Shown piece by piece: positions 12,320 through 24,025 of a stretch of DNA of 64,000 nucleotides (the stretch's first letter is position 1; each line of letters opens with the position of its first letter). The stretch is from Cladopsammia gracilis (taxonomy: Eukaryota > Cnidaria > Anthozoa > Scleractinia > Dendrophylliidae). The position numbers and the translations under genes were made by a program. The notes under the pieces are model-generated. The model ran no database searches and had not been told where the DNA came from. It was given only the letters and a program-made list of their open reading frames with translations. The DNA is taken from the NCBI GenBank assembly GCA_022457155.1, contig JAJGOT010000033.1:336501-400500 (forward strand). The letters run 5' to 3'.

Positions 12320-12584
12320 GAGCAGTGTCGAAAGTAATTACACAATTGCTTTGGTCTTGCATTGCTACGCTTTGTGATTGGCTAAAAAATCTCGCGCCAC
12401 TTTCTCGACCAATCAGAAGTAAAACATAAACCAATCGTGACTTGCTCGCACGCGTTTTTCCGCGCTTGGCGCCGGCGACATGTAATTGCTTCGAGCTCTG
12501 ATTGGTTCATTGGATTGTTTACGACTGCTGTGATTGGTCAGAGTAATTACTTTGGTTTTGGTTTTACGACACTCAAATGAAAAC
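12320..12584 (+). mobile_element. MITE family A copy
   Basis: Shares most of its length with the copies at 20985-21273 and 32064-32356 (for example gctacgctttgtgattggct and gattggttcattggattgtt). The left inverted repeat is shortened by a few bases; the right end aaatgaaaactgctct is present. It lies immediately 3' of the minus-strand MS4A-like gene. Confidence 0.8.
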
Positions 12585-12603
12585 TGCTCTAATTAATGGA
12601 GAC

Positions 12604-12609
12604 TTTATT
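12604..12609 (-). promoter_or_regulatory. Poly(A) signal candidate
   Basis: AATAAA on the minus strand, 19 bp after the stop codon of the MS4A-like paralogue. The distance supports the short last exon chosen for that gene. Confidence 0.5.
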
Positions 12610-12627
12610 GCAGCAGCCGACTTAGCT

Positions 12628-15600
12628 TCATAAGAGGTAGGGACGATGCTCTGCAGGCTTAAGAAAGGAGAGGAAGAAAATGTTTGTAACTGGAAGGCAA
12701 GCGTATTTTACCCTGGATGAGAACATTGCCATAACCATAACTTGTTCGCCTGCGGCTCGTATGCCACTTTTTTGTTCTTACCACATTTTGACGTCATCTG
12801 TGATCTATAACTGAACAAACACACGGCCAAATGGAATCTATTTGTTAAACTTTAACTGAACGCTCTGTAAGACGGACACCTAAAGTTGGTCTCTAACCTA
12901 TAATTTGACGTTGTTGTTTTGCAGGTACGGTAAGGACAAACAAATGTATCGAAATATAAAACGCACATGCAAAGGCGTAGTTTTTGCTCATTAAACCTCG
13001 TTCTCATCTCATCGTGTTCTCGCTGCCGTTGCCGTCGGTTGCCAAAGCACCCAAATGACGGTGATCATGGTTCAATTCCTATTCCAATTGTCGTCGACAA
13101 TCGCAAACGATATGATCACTAGAATCTCTGAAAAAATAGCCTGCGAGATCAGACGCTTTTGTTTCAACGGCTCTCGCAGGCTACATAAAGACTAACATTG
13201 GGAACGTATCATAAATCCCCTACCCACACCACACAGACATACAACGGATTATTAGTACCAAGATCAAATCAGTGCAGAGATTAGATAGTTATTAATAAAC
13301 TTACCGAAACAGCGCAGCAGAGTAGCTGAGAAGACTCTATTAAACCAGACAACGCAATAGCAGCCTGAAGAATCAAGATACTTATCAATGCGATCATCAG
13401 AATTGATTCTGTATCGAACGGACAGTGTACTAAATATAAAGGAAAAAAACGTATTACGAAAATTAGTGACTGGATCAATCTTTGTATGTAACAGTCTACA
13501 ATGGTAAAGTGAACAGTTAATTCGCTAGATTTACGCACGCGAAAGTTGGATGAGTCTCGCGAGTTTCAACGCGCGCAGCTCGCGTGTTACCAGGGCATGT
13601 TACGTTTCTTGTCCGACTGTAGTCGAGAGAACAGAATGCCTGCTCATAGTCAGTAAACTGTACCTGTATCAATCACCAAAATTATTGCGCCAAAGATATT
13701 GCATGTAGCAATACAGAAGTGGAACACAATTTAGCCTGCAACGGAGTATAATTTATAACATAACAGTAGAGTAATTGCGCACTCTGATTGGTCCATCAAG
13801 CCCTTACAATTTTCACATGGGTACATGCTAAGATAGGTCATGCTTAAGCCTGTACGCGTTAATTTATGCACGAATAGTCGAATACTTTAAATAGTTCTGC
13901 CCAAAGACCAGCGAAACCACCATGACAGCATTACCTCTTAAACCATATTAGGATTGTTTACGTCAACTGGTTCTCACCGTATTCACATTCACCCACGGAT
14001 CTTCGCGCGGTCAACGCCAATCCCACACACGCTGCGAGGATTCCTCCAAGGATGCACGAAATGACGGAAGCCGCAAGGAACAGACATATCTGGTAACAAG
14101 AAAATAAACGTTATTTTGCAGGGAATAATATGAAATTTATATACAAATTATATATAATGCTTAGTAACATATCAGTAAACAAGAAGAGCATGCGAGAACA
14201 GCGTTCTTGCGAGCAAACGAGTACAGTGGGAAACTACGAGCACCTAATCTCGTTCTCAGATCTTCGACGGTCTCAGAACAAAACAAGCACGAGTGAGATC
14301 TGGGTACGAGATAAACGAGCACTTTGTTGAAATATAGCGGGTAATTCGAGCCGACAGAAGCCGAGGACGAGGAGGACTTGAAACGTCCAATGTGCCATTC
14401 TACAATCCTTAAACAATCCTAAAGAACACCTGAAGCGAAAACGCTGATCCACCACAGCATCCGAATTGTTTTAGAGGCTATGGATAGATAGTCAGAGTCG
14501 TACTCGAGCCACAGAAAGCTCACATGACTGAAGGTGTTCTGTAGCAGAGTTAGCCGGTAGAATTATACTCCCCCAGGAGGGGATACTTGCCATTGCACAG
14601 TCACCCCAGCAAATTTGTTCGATTTTACCAATTCATACACATAAGTGTTCGTCCATCAACAATGATGATGACCAAGACCTCTCCCTCGACGCCGCTGATT
14701 ACGTTCTGTGAGTCCGAAGGTGGCTGAAGAGACCAATACGGGTACGAAAGTGTCTGCCACATGTGAAACACATGAGGTCAGCCCTCATAAGAAGAGAAAA
14801 AGTCAAAGGACAACAGGCTAGGCAGAGCTTCAACCACAAACCTTCAGGTCGTGAGTCCTGCACACTAAATGTCTACAGTAAAGTTCTCTTACCACTGTAA
14901 ATTTGCCGGTGAATCCTCCTGTTATTCCGAGCACTCCACTAATGATGATCTGGAATAGAAAAAAGAAAACGAGTTGAAAAGGAGTTTTCACTATCCAGGA
15001 AAACAGAGGAAAGAAATCGATTACAATGCATAGTTTAAGAATGATTCAAACCGAAACATACAGTACACTTTATTACATTACGATAATCTGCCATCACACC
15101 CTCTTCCTCTAGTTAACTAGACTTAATCCATTTTCTTTTCTATTGCTCAAAATACGCAACAATAAGAGATAATTTTTACAATAAAATACAGACTTTTATA
15201 CCAAATATTAGCCATTTACCTGTAACTGAATTGATCATAGAATTAATGAATTCTTCCATTTACTTTATAAACATGCAATTAATTAAATTTATTTCATCTT
15301 GTTTTGATTCTCGAGACAAAATTGTCACCAATGTAATTTAATTATTCATTTTTGTTTTCTTTCCTTTTGTTAGTTAGTTGTAAGCTTTTGCAATAATGTA
15401 AAATCTACAGTCATGCAAACAAAGCTAAGTGTTGTTGTTGAGACTCAGGCTAATGTTTATCCCAGTGTTGAATGGATGACTCAGCACTGAAAAGTTTATT
15501 TCACATGATCTAGCCCAGACAAGTACCTCATCAAGATGAGACTAATCTTAATGCAGAACATGGTCATCGCACCACTTTTTAGCCATTTATTTATTGTGAT

Positions 15601-18579
15601 AGACTTTAACGAGCCTTATTTAACAGGTCATCCCTAGTATATAAAAATCCACGGTAAATGTCGAGAAATGCAGGCAAGTATTGTTCAACGAGTACTTCAT
15701 ATTTGAAAGAGTTGTTCGTCGTTTTCATATTACTTCATATGTTACAGAATTTCGCGTGTTTTTGTGAACTTTTAAAGGTCAGGACACTTTGTGATGTACG
15801 TCATGAAGTAGCGTGGCCCCCTCTACCTGCATTTTTGGACTTTAAAATTATTGCAAATGAACCTCTAGAATGGAAATTTGTAAGCCAAATTCTATACGAG
15901 TGGGTCTATTAAGCAAATTAAATCAACTGGTGATGCGTCCCAAAAAGTAAACCTAATTTTTAAATGACAGCTTTGCAAACCCTAACAGCCGCGAGTTAGT
16001 GGGATTCGATGTTGCGTGGGCAGTAAAATGGGAATTTTACTTCCTACATTGATTTATTTTATATATATATATATTTTTTCACGATCTGTCGAGAATTAGA
16101 AAAGAAAATTATGTACTTAAAAAAGTAGGAGTCACTGACCATCCAAGCGAGTTAAATCCAACCAAAGTTAAAGCAACGGTTACCAGCCCTTTATGTGTTT
16201 AGTTTACTTCCTTTTCTCGCGCGCTCATGCAAGGCTTAATACAACATTATCACCACTTGCAGTAGCTAGGCAATAGACCGCTAGGGGCGGCTGTAGTTAC
16301 AGGCTACGATTCCCCCCGGAATCTTTTACTTTTGTATGTCCCCTCCATTTTTATTTGGCCTGACTCTGGCCACTTAATTTTCTACCATCTTCCCTCCAGC
16401 CTGCGTAGCAAGTTTCCGAAGGGCAAACACGCGCGCGCGTCCTCAAAATTGTACCCCATAACAAATCCGTCGCATGATACGCAGGCTAGGCCAAGTTCTA
16501 AACAAAATATGAACAGTCTCTAATTTAAAAACCCATTCAATCCTCCTGAATTACAATAAATGTTGAGCCACGAAGCACAAGTGATCATGATACAAACAGG
16601 AAATCAGAGAATTATTAAACTGTGTGGTAAATTTTTAGTGCTGAGAACAATCCATTCATAAATTTCCTACTGAGTGTTAGCAGTTGGGTAAGGAAATGAG
16701 GACCACACAAGGCAAAGCAGAAATCTATTAACTTCCGTGGGATTAGAACCCACCACCTTCGGATTAGATCTTCCGCCGCTCTGCCGTTTGAGCTACGAAG
16801 ACGCACGGAAGCAGATCGTAGGTGATAAGGTGGTAATTCGTGGCAATGGGAATGCGAAGAGTACAAAAAATGTCAAGTCACACCGCACAAATGATACAGA
16901 TTGAAACCTCTTGCTAGGACTAACACTCGGTTGGACATGTATTGAGGATGTTTCAAGCACAGCACGGCAGAGCACACAATTAACTTGATTTGGGCGCACA
17001 GCATAGCACGACGCCCGTCTGAAACAATAATTAAAATTTTCGTTGGCTCGCATTCAGCTAGCGTGTTTTAAATTTTTTATTACATCAGTCACCTCAAATG
17101 TGGAATTAATGAATAAATGAAAAGAATAATGAAAAAACTACAATTTTCAGTGATTAATTCCCCAATCGAAAAAGCTTTGCCGCGAAAAACACAAGCCATC
17201 AGATATCGCCAGGAACGAATGAAACCAATTCTATCAATCAGCCGTAATTTATTCAGAAAAAACCATTATCAATGGTTACGGACACAAATGTGTTTGTTCA
17301 GGCAGTGTAGTGTTTGCTTTCGTCTATGCTTCAGTTTCACGTCGCGCGATTTCAATAGATGTTTCAAAGTTAATATGCAAAACATTTTTTGCAACACACC
17401 TGCAGAGTTAAGCCTTTTCTTCGTTAAGGTATAAAATAACGAGCTTGTACAAAGAAAATGAAATGAAATCCGACAACAAATTAATAAGAAAAACAAGTAT
17501 ATGAAACTTTTGGGCTCTCGTGGGTTAAAAAAGGACAAAATTCAAACCATATACTAAAAGCTTCATTTATGGCGTTGGCTAATACAGACTAGCTTTTATT
17601 AAAAATATAACCGAAAGTTTAAAAGTCAAATTGATAGAAAAATTCATTTATTAATTCTAAAGAATAAGCTAGTCCGCTTCTTGCAGGAAACGAAGAAGCC
17701 ACTGGGTACTAAAAGAGGCTCAACTGAATTGATATTAAATTGATAACAAATGTAGCCCAGACTAGACTTTGACTTGAAACGCGTTGACATTAAAATTGTC
17801 GCGTAGGAAATTGACGTGTATTTAATGAGTCTCAATATCTCAATATTCGGCTAAAGAAAAACTTGTGGATGAAAAACAAAAGTCTGCATTGTGACCGTTT
17901 ATAAGAATAAAAATAGCACAGAATTCTTACGTGAACCTCGAATTTTCATTAAACAAAAAAACAAAAAAACAAAAAAGGTAACATTAATGAATCCAGAACT
18001 GAATCCAGACACTCTTGAAAGAGAAAGATATATAATTTACAGCGGGAAAGTGGTTTTCGGTGAAATCGTTTAAGCTCCTCAGGTCAATAGCCACGCAGGC
18101 TTCTTAGTGATCTTAGTACAAAGAGAAAATGCAACCAGAACCGAGAAATTAGACGTGTAGGAAGTGGGCAGACATTTTAAAAGGTAAATATCATTCAATG
18201 TAGTCCAGCCATAGTCACAACAACAACAAAGCGTTTTTGTTGTATAAATATACGTAACATGTATATCAGAGAAAAAGGTCTTTGAGTTCAAGAAATCCAG
18301 ATGTTGAAACAAACCCGTTCGATCAGTTTAGTTGGGGCCATTCGAAGGGTACAGCTATTTTTAACACAGTGGTGGAAAATTAGAGATTAATAAAGCATAC
18401 ACATGATGAGTTCTTACCGGTATTGCTCCCCAATATGCGACACCGATTTGAAAGATTTCTCCAAGGTCATTTCTCTTGTCACTGAGTATGAAGCACAGTG
18501 TGAATACAGAACACCCCAAAATAATCTGAGATATTCCTGTACAGATCACTTGGTTGGCTCTGTTTTCTTGGAAGGACAT
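12628..18579 (-). CDS. MS4A/CD20-like four-TM protein
   Basis: CDS complement(join(12628..12657, 13305..13429, 13978..14089, 14893..14949, 18418..18579)), 161 aa. Exon 1 ends after YWGAIP and exon 2 is exactly 19 codons, starting IIISGVLGITGG; these match the breakpoints of the plus-strand gene at 4153-8983. The YWGAI..IISG run at TM2 is a typical MS4A signature. Four hydrophobic segments follow at about residues 12-33, 46-68, 73-95 and 120-140. Such proteins are tetraspan plasma-membrane components; I infer membrane location but no specific partner. The last exon codes only nine residues and ends LL-stop, with AATAAA close behind. All introns are GT-AG, phases 0,0,1,0. A two-codon uORF (ATG CAG TGA, 18600-18592) precedes the start. 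The short last exon is the least certain part. Confidence 0.83.
13137..13184. repeat. Short hairpin, tagcctgcgaga ends
   Basis: A 12 bp inverted pair (tagcctgcgaga / tctcgcaggcta) around a 24 bp loop, in the last intron of the minus-strand MS4A-like gene. The tip tagcctgcg is shared with the elements at 16397-16489 and 58222-58419, so it may belong to the same MITE group. Confidence 0.5.
16397..16489. mobile_element. Small MITE with agcctgcgt ends
   Basis: Ends cagcctgcgtagca and tgatacgcaggcta are inverted. A related but longer element with a 9 bp target duplication is at 58222-58419. Confidence 0.5.
16672..16930 (-). mobile_element. tRNA-derived element with gagtgttag ends
   Basis: Inverted ends gagtgttag / ctaacactc enclose a tRNA-like stretch on the minus strand (16799-16728). 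That stretch has A-box tagctcaaacggcagagcgg, the Arg-type anticodon run atctaat, and the B-box-like gggttctaatcccac. The 3' module (ggtcctcatttccttaccc) is the same block that makes up both arms of the foldback at 811-983. I read it as a SINE-like unit. A B-box T in place of C suggests decay. Confidence 0.6.
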
Positions 18580-19116
18580 TTTTGTCTTGCGTCACTGCAT
18601 TTCCTCGCAAGAGTAAATGAAGGAACTCTCACTTAAAAACATCGATCAGCGTCACTTAGGCAAAATCGTGGAAAAATAGCGCACAATACGTGTTAGCCCG
18701 CGGCCACAGCCAAGTTCATTTCCTTTTCTTTGTATTTGCATTACTCTTTTATAAAAGGAAAAAAAATTACTTTGATGAAAGTTGTCATTCCCGTCAAGTA
18801 CGTCACCACGTCAGCTTATTTGACAAGTTCCATGCCATAAAGCACTGGCCAACCAAGTACACGATATATGCAATCAAAAATTAATTAATAACAGTTTTAA
18901 TCACAGCTTTAATGAGTGCGTTCGACATGAAGTAGCACAGAAGTAGTGCACCCTCGGGCATCAATAAATCTGACCAAATTTATACGCAAATAACAACGAA
19001 TTGTATTCGTAAAATAGCACGCATTAACTTCAATACAGTAACGTGGAAATCTAGCAGCGCTATAACACAAGCGCAGGAAAACAGCAACGACAGCCGTTGA
19101 CAAGCATACATTTTCT

Positions 19117-20392
19117 TGAGAAAGATGTAATGTTCATCATGTCACAAGCGCGGGATAAAGAAAAAACTCTGAGTCCCCGACAGGAGTCGAATCCGTGACC
19201 TTCCGCACACCGGTTGGATGATTCCGTAGACCGGTCGGATGATTCCGTACACCGGTCGGATGATTCCGTACACCGGTCGGATGATTCCGTACACCGGTCG
19301 AATGATTCCGTACACCGGTCGGATGATTCCGTACACCGGTGGGATGATTCCGTACACCGGTCGGATGATTCCGTACACCGGTCGAATGATTCCGTACACT
19401 GGTCGGATGATTCCGTACACCGGTCGAATGATTCCGTACACCGGTCGAATGATTCCGTACACCGGTCGGATGATTCCGTACACCGGTCGGATGATTCCGT
19501 ACACTGGTCGGATGATTCCGTACACAGGTCGGATGATTCCGTATACCGGTCGAATGATTCCGTACACCGGTCGGATGATTCCGTACACCGGTCGGATGAT
19601 TCCGTACACCGGTCGAATGATTCCGTACACCGGTCGGATGATTCCGTACACCGGTCGAATGATTCCGTACACCGGTCGGAAGATTCCGTACACCGGTCGA
19701 ACGATTCCGTACACCGGTCGAATGATTCCGTACACCGGTCGGATGATTCCGTACACCGGTCGGATGATTCCGTACACTGGTCGGATGATTCCGTACACCG
19801 GTCGGATGATTCCGTACACCGGTCGGATGATTCCGTACACCGGTCGGATGATTCCGTACACCGGTCGGATGATTCCGTACACCGGTCGGATGATTCCGTA
19901 CACCGGTCGGATGATTCCGTATACCGGTCGGATGATTCCGTACACCGGTCGGATGATTCCGTACACCGGTCGAATGATTCCGTACACCGGTCGGAAGATT
20001 CCGTACACCGGTCGAATGATTCCGTACACCGGTCGGATGATTCCGTACACCGGTCGGATGATTCCGTACACCGGTCGGATGATTCCGTACACTGGTCGGG
20101 TGATTCCGTACACCGGTCGAATGATTCCGTACACCGGTCGGATGATTCCGTACACCGGTGGGATGATTCCGTACACCGGTGGGATGATTCCGTACACCGG
20201 TCGGATGATTCCGTACACCGGTCGAATGATTCCGTACACCGGTCGAATGATTCCGTACACTGGTCGGATGCTCTAACCACTGAGCTACGAGAGACTCGTG
20301 GCGAACTAGGCCAAAGGTTCGAATATTGTCGGGGACTCCGAAGTTTTTTCTTTGTCCCACGCTCGCAACATGATGGATATTACATCTTTCTC
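19117..20392 (-). mobile_element. Inverted-repeat element with tRNA-like core and expanded anticodon arm
   Basis: About 75 bp inverted ends of roughly 80% identity (19117-19194 and 20317-20392) share gagaaagatgtaat, catcatgt, aaagaaaaaact and gagtccccgaca. On the minus strand the 5' half of a tRNA-like sequence (D arm gctcagtggttagagc, 20285-20267) is separated from its 3' half (B box gattcgactcc, then ctgtcggggactc, 19193-19165) by 1.07 kb of 21 bp repeats. The right terminal repeat holds a second, outward-facing copy of the same 3' half. I see no target duplication. No protein is encoded; the long open frames here arise from the repeat. Confidence 0.75.
19202..20270 (-). repeat. 21 bp tandem array, about 51 units
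   Basis: Minus-strand unit atccgaccggtgtacggaatc, 21 bp, with mainly C/T or G/A substitutions at a few positions. In the tRNA-like frame it equals base 26, a 17-base anticodon arm (tccga-ccggtgt-acgga) and three variable-loop bases. Because 21 is a multiple of 3 and the unit lacks stops, five frames are open for over 1 kb on both strands. There are no spacers, so it is not a CRISPR array. Confidence 0.95.
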
Positions 20393-20984
20393 ATTTCATT
20401 ACCAAGCTTAACATCTTTCTTTATTTATCACATAAAGTTTCTTCTTTGGGCCACATAAGAACTTTCCTTTAACCCTAAAAAATAAAATCAATGTATAAAG
20501 CAACGCTGATACCACTAGATCATTTAACGAGACAACGACATGAGACACATGATAGAGCCCAAAACTGAAAGCCAAAATGCTCTTTATCTTTGGCTTCAGT
20601 TCGCTTAAATCGCTGCCCGCAGCTCGCAAAGGCATGAAGCGCCGAAAGCGCGTGCCTGCTGCTAGCGAATTTAATACTGTAAAATAACTCCTTCCCCCTC
20701 CTCGCCCCCGCTTATAAGTGTTAATTGCGGATTACAAGGGTTTTTATATACTGCCTTGCTGGCTGAAACAATGGAAAATTTTTCGAAGTTAAAGGATTAT
20801 CAAAAGCTTGAAACTTAATTACAAAACATCGAGAAAAACTAAAATTCTGAAAATTAACCTTACGTTGTTTTGTATTCATGGGATTCCTCTTAGAGCCCTT
20901 TGATTCTTTTCCAAAATGAGCTAAAACAGACCATGATTTGTTCCTGTTTCAAGAATTGGTTTATTTCTATTGGTGTTTAGTATT

Positions 20985-21273
20985 AGAGCAGTTTTCAATT
21001 AAGTGTCAAAAGTAATTACACAATTGCTTTGGTTTTGCATTGCTACGCTTTGTGATTGGCTAAAAAAAATCTCGCGCCACTTTCTCGACCAATCAGAAGT
21101 AAAACCAAAATCAATCGTGACTTGCTCGCACGCGCTTTCCCGCGCTTGGCGCCGCCGACATGTTATTGCTTCGAGCTCTGATTGGTTCATTGGATTGTTT
21201 ACGACTGCTGTGATTGGTCAGAGTAGTAATTACTTTGGTTTTGGTTTACGACACACAATTGCAAACTGCTCTA
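20985..21273 (+). mobile_element. MITE family A copy, full length
   Basis: Runs from agagcagttttcaattaagt to ttgcaaactgctct, about 289 bp. The interior has CCAAT-like and GATTGG motifs in both orientations. It is one of the best-preserved copies in the window. The surrounding 20400-22300 stretch holds no gene I can support. Confidence 0.8.
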
Positions 21274-22311
21274 TATTGTAAATGAGTAACGGTATTCTAA
21301 CGCGGTTTTGACCCAAAAAGGTCAAGATACGCGTTACACTGCTCCTTTAAATTAGGAGTCATGTGTAGTCATGGTAACACAACAACTAGTGGGAACAAAA
21401 TATCATTCCAGTAACGTGAGCTTTATGTTCAAACATAACAGAACAGAACTATTAAAAATACGCTTCTGTATACAGTAGTCCAGCACACTACATAAGAATC
21501 AATGTGGTCAGTGTATTGTAATAAAGTTATATTTGCACTATGCATCATTATGGGTTTCTCGACATACCCCTACATTTCTGTTTTTTTTTTTAAGAGGAAA
21601 TTGAAAATCTACTATTGATTTGGCATCATTTGTCTCCATCTTCAACAAAATTCGATCCAACCGGCACTCGTTGTACCCTTTCTTTTGCTTGGCAAAGTCA
21701 CCGACTTTGTTGGGAAAGAGACTTATCTGTGATGAGCAATTCGACGTTAAATAGGCCTTTTTCTATTGGAAATGCGAGGACTAGGATTTTAATAGGACAC
21801 TACTTCCAGTCATTCATATTACGCGCCGGAAAGAATTAGACCAACTTGTTCAACATTGGCAGCGAGACTGCACGGGAGGCCCTTGAGAGTAGTAACGGAA
21901 GTAAGAATTTCAATTGATGGCCAACAGACGAAGTGGACATCGAGGCAGAGAGATTGATGAACATCGAAAAGCAGAAAAAATTGACTTCAAATGTGATAAA
22001 TGTCCAGAGATGCTGCTCGGTGTCCGCTATAGCGAGAGTGAAAGCAATAAACAATAAACTTGTGCCATTGGACCGAATCAAGCGTCCCAAAGTAGGAGCG
22101 AGAGTAGGCAAAATTAAAGGAAAATTATTTCAGCAAAACCTTAAAGGCTGTATTTTGTAAGTTTGGGCATTAGCTTTTGTAAGTATAAGCGGGGTACAAT
22201 GTGAAAAGTACAAGGTGAAAGTTCACTGAACACCGAAGGTTCCTTTGACAAGATTGTGAAACGTTACTGGATTACTTAATTGCTCCTTAGCTTTTTTGAA
22301 GTCTTTTAAAG

Positions 22312-22699
22312 GGGCATTGTCACGCAGATTTTGCTGTGTTTTGGTCAAAATGCATTAAATATATGACAAAGGACCTTTGCTCAAACATAAAATTGCTTTT
22401 AGAACGCCAAGAAGATAATATCAAGTGATTTCTTCAGGGAAGAACAAACCATAATAAGTTTTTCTGCGATTTTTCCACGATTCTTGGGAGGAACTTGAAA
22501 AAAATTGGTCAATTTTTTCAAGTTGCAATCCATTTCCATCCTGGCCATCCGCAGCCAAAGATAACGAATACTAGTTTCTGTGCACTGGTAGAGTATTTGT
22601 TAACAAAACTGAACCATTATTTGTAGGTTTCCATTGAAACAAATATGTTTTTGACTTTTCAGAGTGATACTAAAAATAGGTGACAGTGTCCCTTTAAGT
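22312..22699. mobile_element. Non-autonomous DNA element, family B
   Basis: Ends ttaaaggggcattgtcac and gtgacagtgtccctttaa are inverted repeats. A diverged relative is at 33646-34034. Both share the internal segments ccatttccatcctggccatc-like and aaaactgaaccattattt-like. No ORF. Confidence 0.65.
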
Positions 22700-22842
22700 C
22701 GGGCGCTTGGCTAGAAGCTCACATATAAAAATGAGGAGGGTGCTCGTCGGAAATTTTCGAAAAACACCCTAAAAGGTACTTGAATCTCGACGAGCAATGC
22801 CGTCATTTTAATATGGGAGTCCTCCTTCGGGATTTTGAAGTG

Positions 22843-23101
22843 ACGGGGGGTGACAACTCTAATAAACGCTGTTTGAGCAATACTGTGTGGAACTGAAAGT
22901 TGTCCCGAAAATTTGGAATATCTTCCCGATTTTTTCGGAGACATTCACGCAAAAATTTCAAACTCCCGAAATTTTAACAACATTATCTCATGTTTCCCCG
23001 AAAATTTTTCGAGTCTCCCGATTCCCGGCAAAATCTTCAGATTCCCGGATGAATTGTGTTTTTTTCCCGAAACAGGCCTTCTTAGAGTTGTCACCCCCTG
23101 T
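22843..23101 (+). mobile_element. MITE family C copy 1
   Basis: Inverted ends acggggggtgacaactctaa / ttagagttgtcaccccctgt, 259 bp, flanked by GAAGTG on both sides. It is nearly the same sequence as 63033-63292, in the opposite orientation. The long open frame inside is not a gene. Confidence 0.85.
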
Positions 23102-23847
23102 GAAGTGCTTTAGGGATTTGAGAGTAGATAAACTATTAGGTGGCGAAGCAGATGTAAATAGGGATCATGGCTGTCGTTGATTCTTGCTGCGTATGCTAAT
23201 AAATTGGTTGAAAGGTTGTTTATGTAAAGGGTATTTGCTGTTTATAGTAATTTGATGGAATCATGAAACAATTTCTGAATTGATTAAGGGTTCTTGGTTT
23301 GCTTTAATATTATTGAACAAGAAGCTGTACACAGCTTGAATCGTACAAAAGTCATGGCTTTAACCCATTGCAATATTGTGTTTTGAGTGCTTTTGTGTTT
23401 TGAGTGCTTTTACGGAGAAACATAAAATTATGTCTGAAAAGTAAAACTACATTCAGTAGCCGACACGATCGCTAACTGAAATGCAGTTATATAAAACACA
23501 AATCGTGTAAATCAAACCTACGTACGATGACCTAATGCGTGAAATTTTCGGTCGACCTTTACAGCCTTTACAGTCTCGCGCATTGTATGTTAATAGAAGA
23601 ATGTTTTTTTTTTTCAAACTTGTATTTTCAAACGTGCATGGTTCCCATTCAAATCCTTTCACGAATAAGAAAAATTTCTTTCCATTATACGATTTAAAAC
23701 AAGTACTGAACGAAGTTCCATTAAAAAAACGGGTTCAGAAGAATCGGTGATGAAATAAGTAAGATGAAATTAAACCTTGAATGCTATTTTCGCAGTACAA
23801 TACAAACTACAATTTTATCAGTTCTGCCTATATATTGAAACCACTTA

Positions 23848-24025
23848 ATGTAATTTGTGATAATCGGTATTAACATAAATTAATATTTTGCCGACACGGA
23901 GCAGAGAACTGGGTTCTAGTGTAGTGCGCAGGGGCTCACGGTTCGTGAGTTTGAAAAGTGTTCGTTGATAGATTTGTGTCATTCTACGGTCAGCCTCGCC
24001 GCCTCTAGTACTGTTCAAACAAGTT
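23848..24025 (+). repeat. A1 split direct repeat
   Basis: Starts atgtaatttgtgataatcgg and ends ttcaaacaagtt. Matches A2 at 28285-28462 over the full 178 bp. Confidence 0.9.

Larger units (their letters stand above)
14960..18410. other. First intron of the MS4A-like paralogue
   Basis: A 3.5 kb intron that contains the tRNA-like element at 16672-16930, a small agcctgcgtagc-ended repeat at 16397-16489, and otherwise AT-rich unique-looking sequence. No additional gene recognised. Confidence 0.5.

Noticed and set aside
19202..20270. CRISPR-like array
   Set aside because: Units are contiguous with no unique spacers, and the context is eukaryotic.
19060..20458. Five overlapping open frames of 345-414 codons on both strands
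   Set aside because: They are produced by a stop-free 21 bp tandem unit and give 7-residue repeats in every frame; a tRNA-like origin explains the sequence better.
21836..22160. 91-codon minus-strand and 75-codon plus-strand ORFs
   Set aside because: Overlapping short frames without recognisable domain, start context or splice partners.
22887..23180. 97-codon ORF, with relatives at 62942-63248
   Set aside because: It lies across a MITE; similarity between the two sites is due to the element, not a protein.
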